A stretch of DNA of 64,000 nt from Gp6-AA40 sp963741135 (GCA_963741135.1 CAVUHC010000002.1:62001-126000), one strand, 5' to 3'; numbered from the stretch's first letter, positions 9,072 through 18,128 are shown. Notes: a model not told the origin generated them from the letters alone. Translations and numbers: made by a program.

Positions 9072-10289
9072 ATGACCACCAAGATGCGGCCGTTCAAGGA
9101 CACGATCCCGCTCGATCAGGCGCGTGCATTGATTGACGGCGCCATCCATCCGATCGATCGCACGGAGCGCGTGGCCCTCGACGCCGCACACGGACGCGTC
9201 CTGGCCGGGGACGCGGTCGCGACAGCCGACGTCCCACCGTTCTCGCGCGCGGCGATGGACGGATACGCGGTCCGTGCGGGAGACACATCCAGCGCCACGC
9301 CTACGCGTCCGACAACGCTCACCTGCATTGAAAAAGTGTTCACCGGTCAGATGCCCACGCGGACGGTCGGTCCGGGCCAGTGCACCGAGATAGCGACGGG
9401 CGCGCCAATGCCTTCCGGCGCCGACGCGGTCGTCATGGTCGAACAGACCGAGGCTGATTCGTCTCAGGTCCGCGTCTTCACAGCCGCTGAATCTGGACAG
9501 AACATCGGGCGGCAAGGCGCCGACATCAAGACCGGCCAGACGGTCATGCGCGCCGGCGAGGTGCTGAATGCCAGCCGTGTGGGAGCGCTTGCCGCGCTGG
9601 GCCTTGCGCACGTCGACGTCTATGCGCGCCCGCGCGTCGCGATCCTCTCGACGGGCAACGAGATTGTCGATCCAGGCCAGCCGCTCGAGCCCGGGCATAT
9701 CTACGACATCAATCGGTTCACGCTCTCGGCCGTCATCGCTGATCATGGCGGCGTGCCCGTGCCTCACCGCACGGCCGTCGACACGATCGCGGATCTATGC
9801 CGGGCAGTGGACGAAAGCCTCGCGGACGACATCCTCGTGTTCTCGGGCGGCAGTTCCGTTGGAGAGCGCGATCTGATCCTTGACGTGCTGAGCGACAAGG
9901 GCGAGGTCCTCTTTCACGGCATCTCCGTCAAGCCGGGGAAACCGACCGCGTTCGGCGTCGTCGGAGGCAAGCCGTTCTTCGGGATGCCTGGCTACCCTTC
10001 ATCGTGCCTGTCGAACGCCCACATCCTGCTCGTGCCGGCACTGCGCCGGATCGCGCGGCTGGCACCGCACGCGGTCAAGAAGGTTACCGTCCCGCTCGCC
10101 CAGCGCGTCGTCTCTTCCCCCGGCCGTCACCAGTTCTACACGGTGCGCGTGGTCGATGGCGTGGCGGTGCCGGCATTCAAGGCCTCCGGCGACATCACCA
10201 GCATGTCGCAGGCTGATGGCTACATCGAGATTCCCGCACAAACCGACAGCGTCGAGAAAGGCGAGGTCGTGGAGGTCACGCTGTTTTGA
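9072..10289 (+). CDS. moeA: Molybdopterin molybdenumtransferase MoeA
   Basis: The 405-residue protein starts at ATG 9072 and has the usual MoeA length. It shows the N-terminal FSRAAMDGYAVRAGD motif, ATGAPMPSGADAVVMVEQT, and domain 3 with ILSTGNEIVDPG and VFSGGSSVGERDLI. C-terminal domain 4 ends in EVVEVTLF. MoeA inserts molybdate into adenylylated molybdopterin in the cytoplasm. It is paired with the upstream MoaB/Mog gene, and its stop overlaps the TTG start of the next gene. Confidence 0.95.
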   Translation: MTTKMRPFKDTIPLDQARALIDGAIHPIDRTERVALDAAHGRVLAGDAVATADVPPFSRAAMDGYAVRAGDTSSATPTRPTTLTCIEKVFTGQMPTRTVGPGQCTEIATGAPMPSGADAVVMVEQTEADSSQVRVFTAAESGQNIGRQGADIKTGQTVMRAGEVLNASRVGALAALGLAHVDVYARPRVAILSTGNEIVDPGQPLEPGHIYDINRFTLSAVIADHGGVPVPHRTAVDTIADLCRAVDESLADDILVFSGGSSVGERDLILDVLSDKGEVLFHGISVKPGKPTAFGVVGGKPFFGMPGYPSSCLSNAHILLVPALRRIARLAPHAVKKVTVPLAQRVVSSPGRHQFYTVRVVDGVAVPAFKASGDITSMSQADGYIEIPAQTDSVEKGEVVEVTLF

Positions 10290-10654
10290 CCGAGTCCCAA
10301 CGCGAAGTCGCCGCAACGATCGGCATTCCAGTCGCGCGGCGTCACATTTTTCTCTGCTGCGATCAAACGAATCCGAAGTGCTGCGACAAGGATCGCAGCC
10401 TGGCCGCGTGGGACTTTCTGAAGCGGCGCCTCAAGGAATTGAAGCTGTCGGAGCAGGGCGGGATCCTGCGGACAAAAGCGAACTGCCTCCGGATCTGCGA
10501 AGGCGGCCCGATTGCCGTGGTCTATCCCGAAGGCGCGTGGTACGGCGAATGCGATCCGCCCGTCCTCGAGCGAATCATCCAGGAACACCTCATTGGCGGC
10601 CACGTCGTTCACGACAATCTGATCGCCGCGCACCCGCTCACGCCTGAGGCGTAA
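10286..10654 (+). CDS. Thioredoxin-like [2Fe-2S] ferredoxin (COG3411-like)
   Basis: The 122-residue product uses TTG 10286, overlapping the moeA stop as TTGA, so it is translationally coupled. Cysteines occur in FLCCDQTNPKCC and NCLRICEGGP, and VVYPEGAWYGE follows. That order (Cys near residue 24, then about 8 residues to the next, then Cys-x3-Cys before GGP and a VYP-WY stretch) is typical of thioredoxin-fold ferredoxins related to the NuoE/HydB family. The role is probably electron transfer; the partner is unknown. The coupling to moeA hints at a molybdoenzyme link but proves nothing. Confidence 0.75.
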   Translation: MTESQREVAATIGIPVARRHIFLCCDQTNPKCCDKDRSLAAWDFLKRRLKELKLSEQGGILRTKANCLRICEGGPIAVVYPEGAWYGECDPPVLERIIQEHLIGGHVVHDNLIAAHPLTPEA

Positions 10655-10736
10655 ACACTTCCGTCCGGGCGCGCGTATCACCAGGCGTAGGATCTCGCGC
10701 GCTTAACCTCTTTCTTCAAATCAGACGGAGAAATCC

Positions 10737-11114
10737 ATGAAGTTGAAAATCTGCATCTTATTCATCTGCATCGCTGCGCTCCCGTTTCTCGCCCTCGCCC
10801 AGGGCTCGGTGGATGGCAAGTGGGCAGGGGAAGTCCCGGGGGGACGCGGACCTCAGCAGGTGACGCTCACGTTGAAGGCGGACGGCGGAAAGCTGAGCGG
10901 CTCGGTGGCCGGTGGGCGCGGCGGCGAAATCCCGATCGAGGAAGGGACGATCGCGAACGGCATGCTCAAATTCAAGACCAAGCAGATGGGACGCGGCGGC
11001 GAAGTCACGCTGAACTGGAGCGGCACGCTGAAGGGCGACGCGATAGCGTTCACACGGATGGCCGAAGGCGGCCAGGGCCAGCCAGTGGAGTTCGCGCTGA
11101 TGCGACAGAAGTAA
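10737..11114 (+). CDS. Small exported beta-rich protein of unknown function
   Basis: The 125-residue product has a clear signal peptide (residues 3-21, cleavage after ALA-Q). A short repetitive beta-strand domain follows: GKWAGEVPGG, QVTLTLKADGGKLSGSVAG, GTIANGMLKFKT, VTLNWSGTLKGDAIAFTR. The 'W-G-...-G-L-G-...-F' pattern resembles small lipocalin-like proteins common in Acidobacteriota. No catalytic residues are evident. ATG 10737 has a GGAG site 9 bases upstream. No operon partner is clear. Confidence 0.7.
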   Translation: MKLKICILFICIAALPFLALAQGSVDGKWAGEVPGGRGPQQVTLTLKADGGKLSGSVAGGRGGEIPIEEGTIANGMLKFKTKQMGRGGEVTLNWSGTLKGDAIAFTRMAEGGQGQPVEFALMRQK

Positions 11115-11116
11115 GG

Positions 11117-11227
11117 AGGCCGGCTGAAGCCGGCCGCACGTACGAAGAGGCGGGTCCGCCAAACCCGCCCTCCTAACACCTTCCCGCTGACCCCTAACCC
11201 CTTCCCCTGATCCCTAACCCCTAACCC
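11117..11227. repeat. Three hairpin or tandem elements between convergent genes
   Basis: GGCCGGCTGAAGCCGGCC forms a perfect hairpin. GAGGCGGGT...ACCCGCCCTC forms a second. A C-rich run of CCCCTAACC/CCTGATCC words follows to the end of the sod gene. No gene is seen; one of the hairpins could act as a terminator. Confidence 0.8.
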
Positions 11228-11824
11228 CTACAGGCTCTTGTTCACCTCAGCCCAGTTCACCACGTTCCACCACGCAGTGATGTAGTCGGGCCGGCGGTTC
11301 TGATACTTCAAGTAGTAGGCGTGTTCCCATACGTCACAACCGAGGATGGCCTTCTTTCCTTCCATCAGCGGATTGTCCTGATTCGGCGTGCTGACGATGG
11401 AGAGCTTGCCGCCATCGTTGAGCAGCCACACCCAGCCGCTGCCGAAGCGGCCGACTCCTGCCTTGCCCCACTGTTCCTTGAACGCATCAAAGCCGCCGAA
11501 GGACGAGCTGATGGCATCGCCGATTTTTCCGGTCGGCGCGCCGCCCGCGTCGGGCGCCATCCACGTCCAGAACTGACTGTGATTCCAGTGGCCGCCGCCG
11601 TTGTTGCGCACCGCGGTGCGGATGTCTTCGGGAACGCTGTTGATGCCCCGGCACAGGTCCTCGATGCTCTTCGACTGCAGCTCGGGATGCTTCTCGAGCG
11701 CGGCGTTCAGGTTCGTGACATATGCCTGGTGGTGCTTCCCGTGATGGATTTCCATCGTTCGCGCGTCGATGTGCGGCTCGAGCGCTGCGAAGTCATACGG
11801 GAGCTTGGGAAGTTCATGCGCCAT
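11228..11824 (-). CDS. sodB: Superoxide dismutase, Fe/Mn family
   Basis: The 198-residue protein starts at ATG 11824, five bases after GAGGAGG; the longer open frame upstream runs through a repeat and is rejected. Metal ligands are visible: His in MEIHHGKHHQAYV, His in GGGHWNHSQFW, and Asp and His in DVWEHAYYLKY. The active-site neighbours GSGWVWL are present. It dismutates superoxide, probably in the cytoplasm because no signal peptide is seen. Fe versus Mn cannot be decided by eye. Confidence 0.95.
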   Translation of the reverse strand: MAHELPKLPYDFAALEPHIDARTMEIHHGKHHQAYVTNLNAALEKHPELQSKSIEDLCRGINSVPEDIRTAVRNNGGGHWNHSQFWTWMAPDAGGAPTGKIGDAISSSFGGFDAFKEQWGKAGVGRFGSGWVWLLNDGGKLSIVSTPNQDNPLMEGKKAILGCDVWEHAYYLKYQNRRPDYITAWWNVVNWAEVNKSL

Positions 11825-11864
11825 GCGTCCTCCTCGTCGGTCGGTCGAAAGAACGAATCGTACA

Positions 11865-11960
11865 TCACAAACTCCCAACGCCCAACGCCCAACTCCCAAG
11901 ATGACCTTCGCTTTCGATCGCCGTGGGAGTTGGAAGTTGGCGGTTGGGAGTTGGGAGTAG
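11865..11960. repeat. CCCAAC iterated-word palindrome
   Basis: Left arm words (AACTCCCAACGCCCAACG) face right arm words (GTTGGGAGTTGGGAG) across a loop of about 30 bases. It occupies the gap between nadA and the superoxide dismutase gene. Confidence 0.9.
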
Positions 11961-11965
11961 CCGAG

Positions 11966-13126
11966 CTATCGGATAGACAACATCCGATCGAGGGCGACAC
12001 GGTTCCAACGCTTCTCGTCCTCGGGTACGACGACGCGGTTGTGCACGCGGCCCTCGACCAGCTCTTCGAGAATCCAGAGCAGGTGGTTTGGCGAGACACG
12101 GAACATCGTCGAGCACAGGCAGCCGAACTGATCGAGCGACACGACCGTGCGCTCTGGCGCGACCTGCCGCGCAAGACGGTTGACGAGATGCACTTCCGTG
12201 CCGACGGCCCAGACGGAGCCCACCGGGCTTTCCGTCACCGTCTTGATGATGTATTCAGTGCTGCCGCTGTCGTCGGCTGCCTGGACGACGTCCCACGGCA
12301 CTTCCGGGTGAACGATGACGCGAATGCCCGGATTCTGCTGTCGGAGCGCGTGAATCTGCGCCGCGGTAAATCGAATGTGGACCGAGCAGTGCCCCTTCCA
12401 CAGGATCATCCGCGCGCGCTGCACGTCGTCGGGATCGAGGCCACCAAAGATCTCGTTCGGATCCCAGACGACCATCTCGTCGAGCGGAATGCGCATCTTG
12501 TAGGCAGTGTTGCGCCCGAGATGTTGATCGGGAAGAAAGAGAATCTTTTCGCCGCGCTCGAACGCCCACTTCAGCGTCGCCGCCGCGTTTGACGAGGTGC
12601 AGACAGTTCCGCCCCGCTCGCCGACGAATGCTTTGATCGATGCCGCGGAATTGATGTACGTCACCGGGATCACGCCAGGCTGCCCCGAACGACGTTGAAG
12701 AGTGACGCCCATCTGCGTGAGTTCTTCCCAGCACGTCTCCAGCTGGTCCGGAGCGGCCATGTCCGCCATCGAGCACCCCGCGGCGAGGTCAGGCAGGATC
12801 ACCTGCTGATTCGGAGCGCACAGGACGTCCGCGCTCTCCGCCATGAAATGCACGCCGCAAAACACGATGAATTCGGCTTCGGGACGCGATGCGATCTGGT
12901 TCGCGAGCCGATACGAGTCGCCCGTGTAGTCGGCAAACCGGATCACTTCGTCGCGCTGGTAGTGATGCCCAAGGATGACGAGCCTATTGCCGAGCTTCGC
13001 GCGTGCCGCAGCAATGCGCGCGTCCATCTCGGTGTCGGAAAGGCCCAGGTACTGATCCGGCAGGGCCTGCCTCTCAGCGATGTGCTCTTTCTCGAACTCC
13101 GTGAGCAACGGAATCAGTGATGCCAT
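11966..13126 (-). CDS. nadA: Quinolinate synthase NadA
   Basis: The 386-residue protein has the triplicated NadA fold. Motifs include VILGHHYQRDEVIRFADYTGDS, VFCGVHFMAESADVL, YINSAASIKA, CTSSNAAATL, LFLPDQHLG, VHPEVPW and GTEVHLVNRLA. The three [4Fe-4S] cysteines expected of the family are in FCGVHF, WKGHCSVH and FGCLCSTM. NadA condenses iminoaspartate with dihydroxyacetone phosphate to quinolinate in NAD synthesis. nadB and nadC are not in the window. The isc operon 11 kb away would supply its cluster. Confidence 0.95.
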   Translation of the reverse strand: MASLIPLLTEFEKEHIAERQALPDQYLGLSDTEMDARIAAARAKLGNRLVILGHHYQRDEVIRFADYTGDSYRLANQIASRPEAEFIVFCGVHFMAESADVLCAPNQQVILPDLAAGCSMADMAAPDQLETCWEELTQMGVTLQRRSGQPGVIPVTYINSAASIKAFVGERGGTVCTSSNAAATLKWAFERGEKILFLPDQHLGRNTAYKMRIPLDEMVVWDPNEIFGGLDPDDVQRARMILWKGHCSVHIRFTAAQIHALRQQNPGIRVIVHPEVPWDVVQAADDSGSTEYIIKTVTESPVGSVWAVGTEVHLVNRLARQVAPERTVVSLDQFGCLCSTMFRVSPNHLLWILEELVEGRVHNRVVVPEDEKRWNRVALDRMLSIR

Positions 13127-13252
13127 TAGCCTAGGAAAAAGTATATACGCCCGGAACGGTCGGCGATAGGTGAGCAGGTGGCGGCCAGTGAGGCGAACGG
13201 AGGCACACCGCTCCAGACGGAGTCCTATGGAAGCGTACGAGTCATCCGTCTG

Positions 13253-14287
13253 TCAGCGCACGGTTCTGCGCGTAATCACCACGTTGTCGAACACAAGGTT
13301 GACCGACCAGATCCAGCGCGCGCCCGAGAACAGCTCAGGATAGCGAGAGTAGGCCGGCAACGCCGTCGTACCGATATCGGTGTCCGTGTACTCGTACGCG
13401 CGCGGCCAGGTCGAGTCGTTGAATGTCGAGGACTGCCAGCCGGAGGGGATCGGGTAGTGCACCGCGTAGCACTTCTCCTGGCAGTCCGGCTTCCTGGCGA
13501 CCGGGTGAACGCGCCCGAGTGCGGTCGTGTCGTGCACGTTCCCCCGCTCTACCACCTCGTCCGGAGAATTGAGCGGCGCAATGTAGAAGGACTGCGCCTT
13601 CCAGTTGCTGTCGGTCACGGTGCCATCGCTGAAGTGCGCGATGAGGCCGGCGTCGCCAGGGTACCAATCCTTGCCGGCAGGCGTGTTGGGAAACACCTCC
13701 ATCCCCTGGCCAAGGTGCGCGTCCCAGTCCACTACGAGAAACGCGAGGGTGTACGGCCGCTTGGCCCTGAACTTGACGATCGTCGAGTTGAAAGGGGTGT
13801 AGGGCGTGTTGTCGACCGACACGAGCGTGCCGTTCACGTACATCTCGTAATAGTTGTCCGCGACGATGTAGCCGGTGATCAGTTCGCCGTCCTTGTCGAC
13901 CTCGATGATCGGCACCTTGGCGGTCGAGACGTCGGCCGACTTCTGCGGCGTGACCTGCGTGCATTCGTTGTAGAGATCGGCACTCTTTGGTCCCAGCCCT
14001 TTTTGAAAGGCCGTCACGACCGGCATCGTGATGACCGTCCCATCGGTCGCGGTGATCTGCCCCACGCCTGACGGACGATAGTTCTCGACGGTGACCGGGC
14101 ACTGATACATGTTCTCGACCACAACTTTGGCGGGGCCTTGAGTCACCATCCGCTTCGGTGCGATCGTGTTGGTCTGGGCGGCGGCGCTGGCGGGTTCGCT
14201 CATCTGGTAGGCGAGGAGTGCCGTGACACCGGCCACGACAAGCACGGTCGTGCGGACAACCGCCAGGGCCTGATGCTTGGTCTGCAT
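13253..14287 (-). CDS. Exported protein of unknown function, possible beta-sandwich domain
   Basis: ATG 14287 has GGGAG 8 bases upstream and gives a 344-residue product with a signal peptide (hydrophobic VLVVAGVTALLAYQM, residues about 14-28). The mature part has paired cysteines (YQCPVT, NECTQV, PDCQEKC) that could form disulfides. A C-terminal stretch (SSTFNDSTWPRAYEYTDTDIG, SGARWIWSVNLVFDNVVITRRTV) resembles galactose-binding-like beta-sandwich modules. I do not recognise the family. It is followed on the same strand by the MFS/Gfo pair but separated from it, so linkage is uncertain. The 13127-13252 gap upstream of nadA holds nothing recognisable. Confidence 0.6.
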   Translation of the reverse strand: MQTKHQALAVVRTTVLVVAGVTALLAYQMSEPASAAAQTNTIAPKRMVTQGPAKVVVENMYQCPVTVENYRPSGVGQITATDGTVITMPVVTAFQKGLGPKSADLYNECTQVTPQKSADVSTAKVPIIEVDKDGELITGYIVADNYYEMYVNGTLVSVDNTPYTPFNSTIVKFRAKRPYTLAFLVVDWDAHLGQGMEVFPNTPAGKDWYPGDAGLIAHFSDGTVTDSNWKAQSFYIAPLNSPDEVVERGNVHDTTALGRVHPVARKPDCQEKCYAVHYPIPSGWQSSTFNDSTWPRAYEYTDTDIGTTALPAYSRYPELFSGARWIWSVNLVFDNVVITRRTVR

Positions 14288-14342
14288 GAATTCTCCCGTT
14301 GGTTGGACGTCGCTGCAGGACCGCGCGTGGCCAATGCAGCGA

Positions 14343-15689
14343 CTACGTGGAAACGACAACCGATTTCTCCGGATCGATCAGAAACGTCCAAATGAGAGCG
14401 CCGGCAAACATCACCGCGGCAGACACGAAGAACGGAGCTACCCAGTAACCCCTATCAAATAGTCCGCCGTACACCAGCGGAGTCATCGACGCCGCCAGGG
14501 CGCCTGCCATGACCATGACTCCGGTCACCGTGCCACTGAACTGCCCGCCCACGTCCATAGGCACGGCCCACGCGGGGCCGATTACGAACTCGAGAAAGAA
14601 GAACGAGAGGGCCAGGCACAGGATGGAGATCCCGGGACTCTCCGTCATCGCTGCAGGAACAACGAAGACCCCCGCCAACAGAAAGCCGGGAGCGGCCACC
14701 GCTCGACGGGCCAGCGTGGCGTTCCCCGTGCGCTTCAGCAGCATGTCGCTGAGGTACCCGCCAACCACGTCTCCCAGCATGCCGGCAACAAGGGGAAGCG
14801 AACCGATCAGTCCCAACGCCTGCAACGTCAGTTGGCGATGTTCCCGAAGGTACGTTGGATACCAGGTGAGATAGAAATTGGTCCCGAAGAAGAAACAGCA
14901 GTACCCGAGCGCGATGAACCACATGTTGCGCGAGCGACAGATCGTCCCCCATGGGACGGAGAGTCGCGTGATGTTCGGGTGTTTGATGGAGCCGTCCGGG
15001 TTGACGCCTCGAATCCGCGCGAGCTCCGCGCGGTTCACCCCGGCATGTTCTTCCGGCAGGTTCCTGTAGACGATCACGAACAACACGGCCCACGCCAGAC
15101 CGACCGCGCCAAGGATGTAGAAGATCGCGCGCCAGCCGAAGGCGACCATGATGCCACCGGCGACGAGCGGTGTAATCGCCACGGCGAACCGGCTGAAGAA
15201 GTGGGTAATCCCCTGGATGCGACCGCGCTCTGCCGGTGCAAACCAGAGCTGCATCCCGCGGCTGGCGACCGGGAACGCCCCCGCCTCGCCGATGCCGAGA
15301 AGCAGTCGGGCGCTGAACAATGACGTAAGCCCAGTCGCCGCGCCGGTCATCAAGGCGGCAGCCGATGTGAACGCGAGGAGTGCGGTGAGCACCTTTCTCG
15401 GCCCGAAGCGGTCTCCAAGCCAACCGGCTGGAACCTGACCGAAAGCATACGCCCACGTGAACGCCGCGAGCACCAGGCCCATGTCGCTGAGGCTCAGGCC
15501 GAACTGCGCTCTGATCTCCGGCTGTGCGACCGAGATGATGCCGCGGTCCAGATAGGAGATGAGATACATCAGGCTGAACAGGCTGAGCATCCACCACCGG
15601 GTCTTCGTGGGCCGTGCCGTCGTCGCTTCGACGTCCCGCACGGCACCCACGACGGTCAGTGTGTCCACGCCCCTCGCCTGCAGCTGCAT
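14343..15689 (-). CDS. MFS permease, anion:cation symporter type
   Basis: The 448-residue protein has 12 apparent membrane helices. The MFS motif GWLGDRFGPRKVL sits between helices 2 and 3. LDRGIISVAQPEI in helix 1 is typical of the ACS group (hexuronate, galactonate and phthalate-type carriers). The Gfo/Idh/MocA dehydrogenase upstream overlaps its start as TAATG, so the two are translationally coupled. The likely substrate is therefore a sugar acid or polyol handled by that dehydrogenase (inference). Confidence 0.85.
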   Translation of the reverse strand: MQLQARGVDTLTVVGAVRDVEATTARPTKTRWWMLSLFSLMYLISYLDRGIISVAQPEIRAQFGLSLSDMGLVLAAFTWAYAFGQVPAGWLGDRFGPRKVLTALLAFTSAAALMTGAATGLTSLFSARLLLGIGEAGAFPVASRGMQLWFAPAERGRIQGITHFFSRFAVAITPLVAGGIMVAFGWRAIFYILGAVGLAWAVLFVIVYRNLPEEHAGVNRAELARIRGVNPDGSIKHPNITRLSVPWGTICRSRNMWFIALGYCCFFFGTNFYLTWYPTYLREHRQLTLQALGLIGSLPLVAGMLGDVVGGYLSDMLLKRTGNATLARRAVAAPGFLLAGVFVVPAAMTESPGISILCLALSFFFLEFVIGPAWAVPMDVGGQFSGTVTGVMVMAGALAASMTPLVYGGLFDRGYWVAPFFVSAAVMFAGALIWTFLIDPEKSVVVST

Positions 15690-16759
15690 TACGCGAACGT
15701 CGGTTCGGACGTCGGCGCCGAGGACGAAGCCACGGTCAGGTCAACCGGCTGCCCCGTCTCAGCGGACAAATCCGCCGCCCGGTAGACCTGCATGACGAGC
15801 CGCGCCTGTTCACCGGTTACGAGGGGCTGTTTGCCCATCGCCACACACTCCAGGAAGTGCACCGTCTCGGCCTCCATCGGACCCGCGTACACATGATTCA
15901 CCTTTTCGCCGGGCATCGACGAAATCGGAAACTGGATGCCCTTGTTCATCGTGGTGGTGTACACGTCGCGATGGGTGTCATCGACCATCACCGCGCCTTC
16001 GGTGCCGACGAACTCGATCCAGGTGGACGAGAAATTCGGATACGCCGGCGGCAGCACCCAGCCCGCACCAATCGTGAACGCCGTACCGTCGTCCATCGTG
16101 ACGATGATCCAGACGCAGTCGGGCACGTTGTACTGCCCCTTCATGATCTTGTGGACTTCCTGCGCGTAGACGCGAATCGGCTTCCGGGGCGCGAGGCACC
16201 AGAGCACGAAGTCGATGTCGTGCGTCGCTTCCATCGCGGCGGGTGACAACTTCACGCGGCCGCCGATCTTCTTGCCAAGGTTCCGGGTGATGTGGCGGCT
16301 GACCATCGCACTGCACGGCTCGCCGATCGTGCCGTCTTCAATCGAGCGCTTCACGAACGCGAACTTCGGGTTGAACCGCTGCGAATAGCCGATTGTGAAC
16401 GTCAGCTTCTTCGAGTGCGCCATCGCGATGAGCTCGTCGGCCTCGTGGAGCTCCATGGCAATCGGCTTCTCCAGGAATACATGCTTGCCGGCCAGCAGGC
16501 TCTCTTTGGCAATCGGATAGTGTGTCGGCTCGGGGGTCGTCGAGATCATCACCGCGTCGATCGATGGGTTCTCCACCAGCACGCGGTAGTCGGTGGTGGC
16601 GGTCACCGGCGTAGTCAAGGCGGCGACCTCTTTGAGACGCTCTTCCTTGATCTCAGCGATATGGAGTTCGTTGACCCACGGGCTCGCCGCGGCGGCTACG
16701 GCGCGGATGCCGCCACACCAGCCGGTTCCGATTATGCCTACATTGATTCGTGGCTTCAT
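15689..16759 (-). CDS. Gfo/Idh/MocA-family NAD(P)-dependent dehydrogenase
   Basis: ATG 16759 (MKPRINVGIIGTGWCG) is preferred over 16792 because AGGA precedes it and the Rossmann GxGxxG begins at once. The 356-residue product has the family signature LLAGKHVFLEKPIAM with the catalytic EKP lysine, and a C-terminal beta-sheet domain (HDIDFVLWCLAP). Such enzymes oxidise or reduce sugars and cyclitols with NAD(P). It overlaps the permease start by one base and probably works on the imported compound. The substrate is not deducible. Confidence 0.85.
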   Translation of the reverse strand: MKPRINVGIIGTGWCGGIRAVAAAASPWVNELHIAEIKEERLKEVAALTTPVTATTDYRVLVENPSIDAVMISTTPEPTHYPIAKESLLAGKHVFLEKPIAMELHEADELIAMAHSKKLTFTIGYSQRFNPKFAFVKRSIEDGTIGEPCSAMVSRHITRNLGKKIGGRVKLSPAAMEATHDIDFVLWCLAPRKPIRVYAQEVHKIMKGQYNVPDCVWIIVTMDDGTAFTIGAGWVLPPAYPNFSSTWIEFVGTEGAVMVDDTHRDVYTTTMNKGIQFPISSMPGEKVNHVYAGPMEAETVHFLECVAMGKQPLVTGEQARLVMQVYRAADLSAETGQPVDLTVASSSAPTSEPTFA

Positions 16760-16876
16760 GTCTGCGTCCTGCCCTCCGTGGGACTCCCGCATCAGGAGGA
16801 GCGTTCCCTCTCTATCGCAGAGTGTAACGGGGAGAGAGAGTCCCGTCGTAACGATCTCGGGATTGATGCACGGCGA

Positions 16877-17986
16877 TCAGCAGGCCGCGGCCGGAACGTT
16901 GACGATGTTGTAGAGCGTGTCGCGCTCGAGCGGCTCGCGGCCGGCGGCACGGACGAGACGCGTGAGCTGGGCCGTCGTCATCCCTTCGGGCGTCGGCGAT
17001 CCGGCCATATGGTAGATCTTCTCTTCCTGCACGGTGCCATCGAGGTCGTCGACCCCGAACCACAGCGCCGTCTGCGCCACGTCCACACCCGTCGCAATCC
17101 AGAACGCCTTGATGTGGGGGATGTTGTCGCACATCAGCCGCGCGACCGCATGCACGCGGAGGGTGTCCGCCGCGCTCGGCGCGGGCAGCTTGCGCATCTG
17201 ATTGTTGTCGGGGTGAAACGCGAGCGGGATGAACGCCTGGAAACCACCCGTCTCGTCCTGCAGCGCGCGCGACCGCATCATGTGGTCGACGCGCTCCTCC
17301 ATCGTCTCGATGTGACCGTACAGCATCGTCACGTTCGTGCGCAGCCCGAGACGATGCGCGATGCGATGGATGTCGAGGTACCGATCGGCGCCGCACTTGT
17401 CGTGGCAGATCTTCCTGCGAACGCGTTCCGCGAATATCTCCGCACCGCCACCGGGAAGGGAATCCAGGCCGGCGTCAATGAGCTCGCGCAGCACCTGCTC
17501 GTCCGACATCTTGTAGAGATCCGCGAAAAATGCGATCTCCACGGCAGTGAAGCACTTCAGATGAATGGCCGGCCGGATCTGTTTGAATCCGCGCAGCAGC
17601 TCCGTGTAATAGCTGAACGGAAGGTGCGGATTGAGACCGTTGACGATGTGCAGCTCGGTGAGCGGCTGATGTGCGCGGCGACGCAGTTTGTCCCACGCCT
17701 GCTCGAGCGACATCGTGTAGGCCGCGGAGTCGGACGGCTGCAGCCGCGCGAACGAGCAGAACAGACAGCTCGCGACGCAGACATTGGTCGGCTCCAGTCG
17801 CAGGTTGTAATTGAAATACGTGCGCGCAGCGTGGCGCTTCTCGCGCTCGCGATTCGCCAGCGATCCCACCGCCAGCAGATCTGGCGAGTTGAACAGCGCG
17901 ACGCCATCGTCGAACGTGAGTCGCTCCGCAGCGCGGAGCTTCGCGTCGATCTCAGCCAACCCGGCTGCTTCAATACGTGACCGCAC
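16877..17986 (-). CDS. mqnE: Aminofutalosine synthase MqnE (radical SAM)
   Basis: The 369-residue protein starts at GTG 17986. The radical-SAM cluster cysteines are C70, C74 and C77 in NVCVASCLFCSFAR. GLNPHLPFSYYTELLRGFKQIRP, LDSLPGGGAEIF and TNVTMLYGHIE match the MqnE/MqnC group, and the N-terminal LFNSPDLLAVG points to MqnE. It joins 3-enolpyruvylbenzoate with SAM to aminofutalosine, an early step of the alternative menaquinone pathway. mqnD and mqnB lie near 23 kb and a methyltransferase at 39 kb. mqnA and mqnC are not in the window. Confidence 0.9.
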   Translation of the reverse strand: MRSRIEAAGLAEIDAKLRAAERLTFDDGVALFNSPDLLAVGSLANREREKRHAARTYFNYNLRLEPTNVCVASCLFCSFARLQPSDSAAYTMSLEQAWDKLRRRAHQPLTELHIVNGLNPHLPFSYYTELLRGFKQIRPAIHLKCFTAVEIAFFADLYKMSDEQVLRELIDAGLDSLPGGGAEIFAERVRRKICHDKCGADRYLDIHRIAHRLGLRTNVTMLYGHIETMEERVDHMMRSRALQDETGGFQAFIPLAFHPDNNQMRKLPAPSAADTLRVHAVARLMCDNIPHIKAFWIATGVDVAQTALWFGVDDLDGTVQEEKIYHMAGSPTPEGMTTAQLTRLVRAAGREPLERDTLYNIVNVPAAAC

Positions 17987-17987
17987 C

Positions 17988-18095
17988 CTGTCTCCCGCAA
18001 CGCCTCGGCGGCGTTGCTCGTGTCTGTCTCCCGCAACGCCTCGGCGGCGTTGCTCGTGTCTGTCTCCCGCAGCGCCGTAGCGGCGTTGCTTGTGT
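17988..18095. repeat. 36-bp hairpin unit in three tandem copies
   Basis: Each unit reads CTGTCTCCCGCAACGCC, a TCG loop, then GCGGCGTTGCTCGTGT. It contains a GCAACGCC/GGCGTTGC hairpin. Copies 1 and 2 are identical. Copy 3 has changes in the 5' arm and loop (GCAGCGCC, GTA) that keep pairing by G-U. It lies between the mqnE start and the divergent btu promoter. There are no spacers, so it is not CRISPR. Confidence 0.95.
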
Positions 18096-18120
18096 CTGCC
18101 CTGTTCGAAAAATTCTACGT

Positions 18121-18128
18121 GCTATACT
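18121..18128 (+). promoter_or_regulatory. Extended -10 promoter for the cobalamin operon
   Basis: TGCTATACT (TGn plus TATACT at 18123-18128) lies about 55 bases before the riboswitch core. The -35 is poor, as is common with extended -10 elements. Confidence 0.45.

Noticed and set aside
13178..14071. 297-codon frame opposite the exported protein
   Set aside because: Composition is Arg/Val/His-rich without signal or domains. The minus-strand gene has a ribosome site and signal peptide.
16292..17980. Long open frame (562 codons) opposite mqnE and the dehydrogenase gene
   Set aside because: Its product has no family features and is rich in Arg, His, Val and Asp, as expected from reading the complement of GC-rich genes. 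The opposite strand holds clear enzymes.
17988..18095. CRISPR array
   Set aside because: The 36-bp units are contiguous with no spacers and only three copies, and no cas gene is near.
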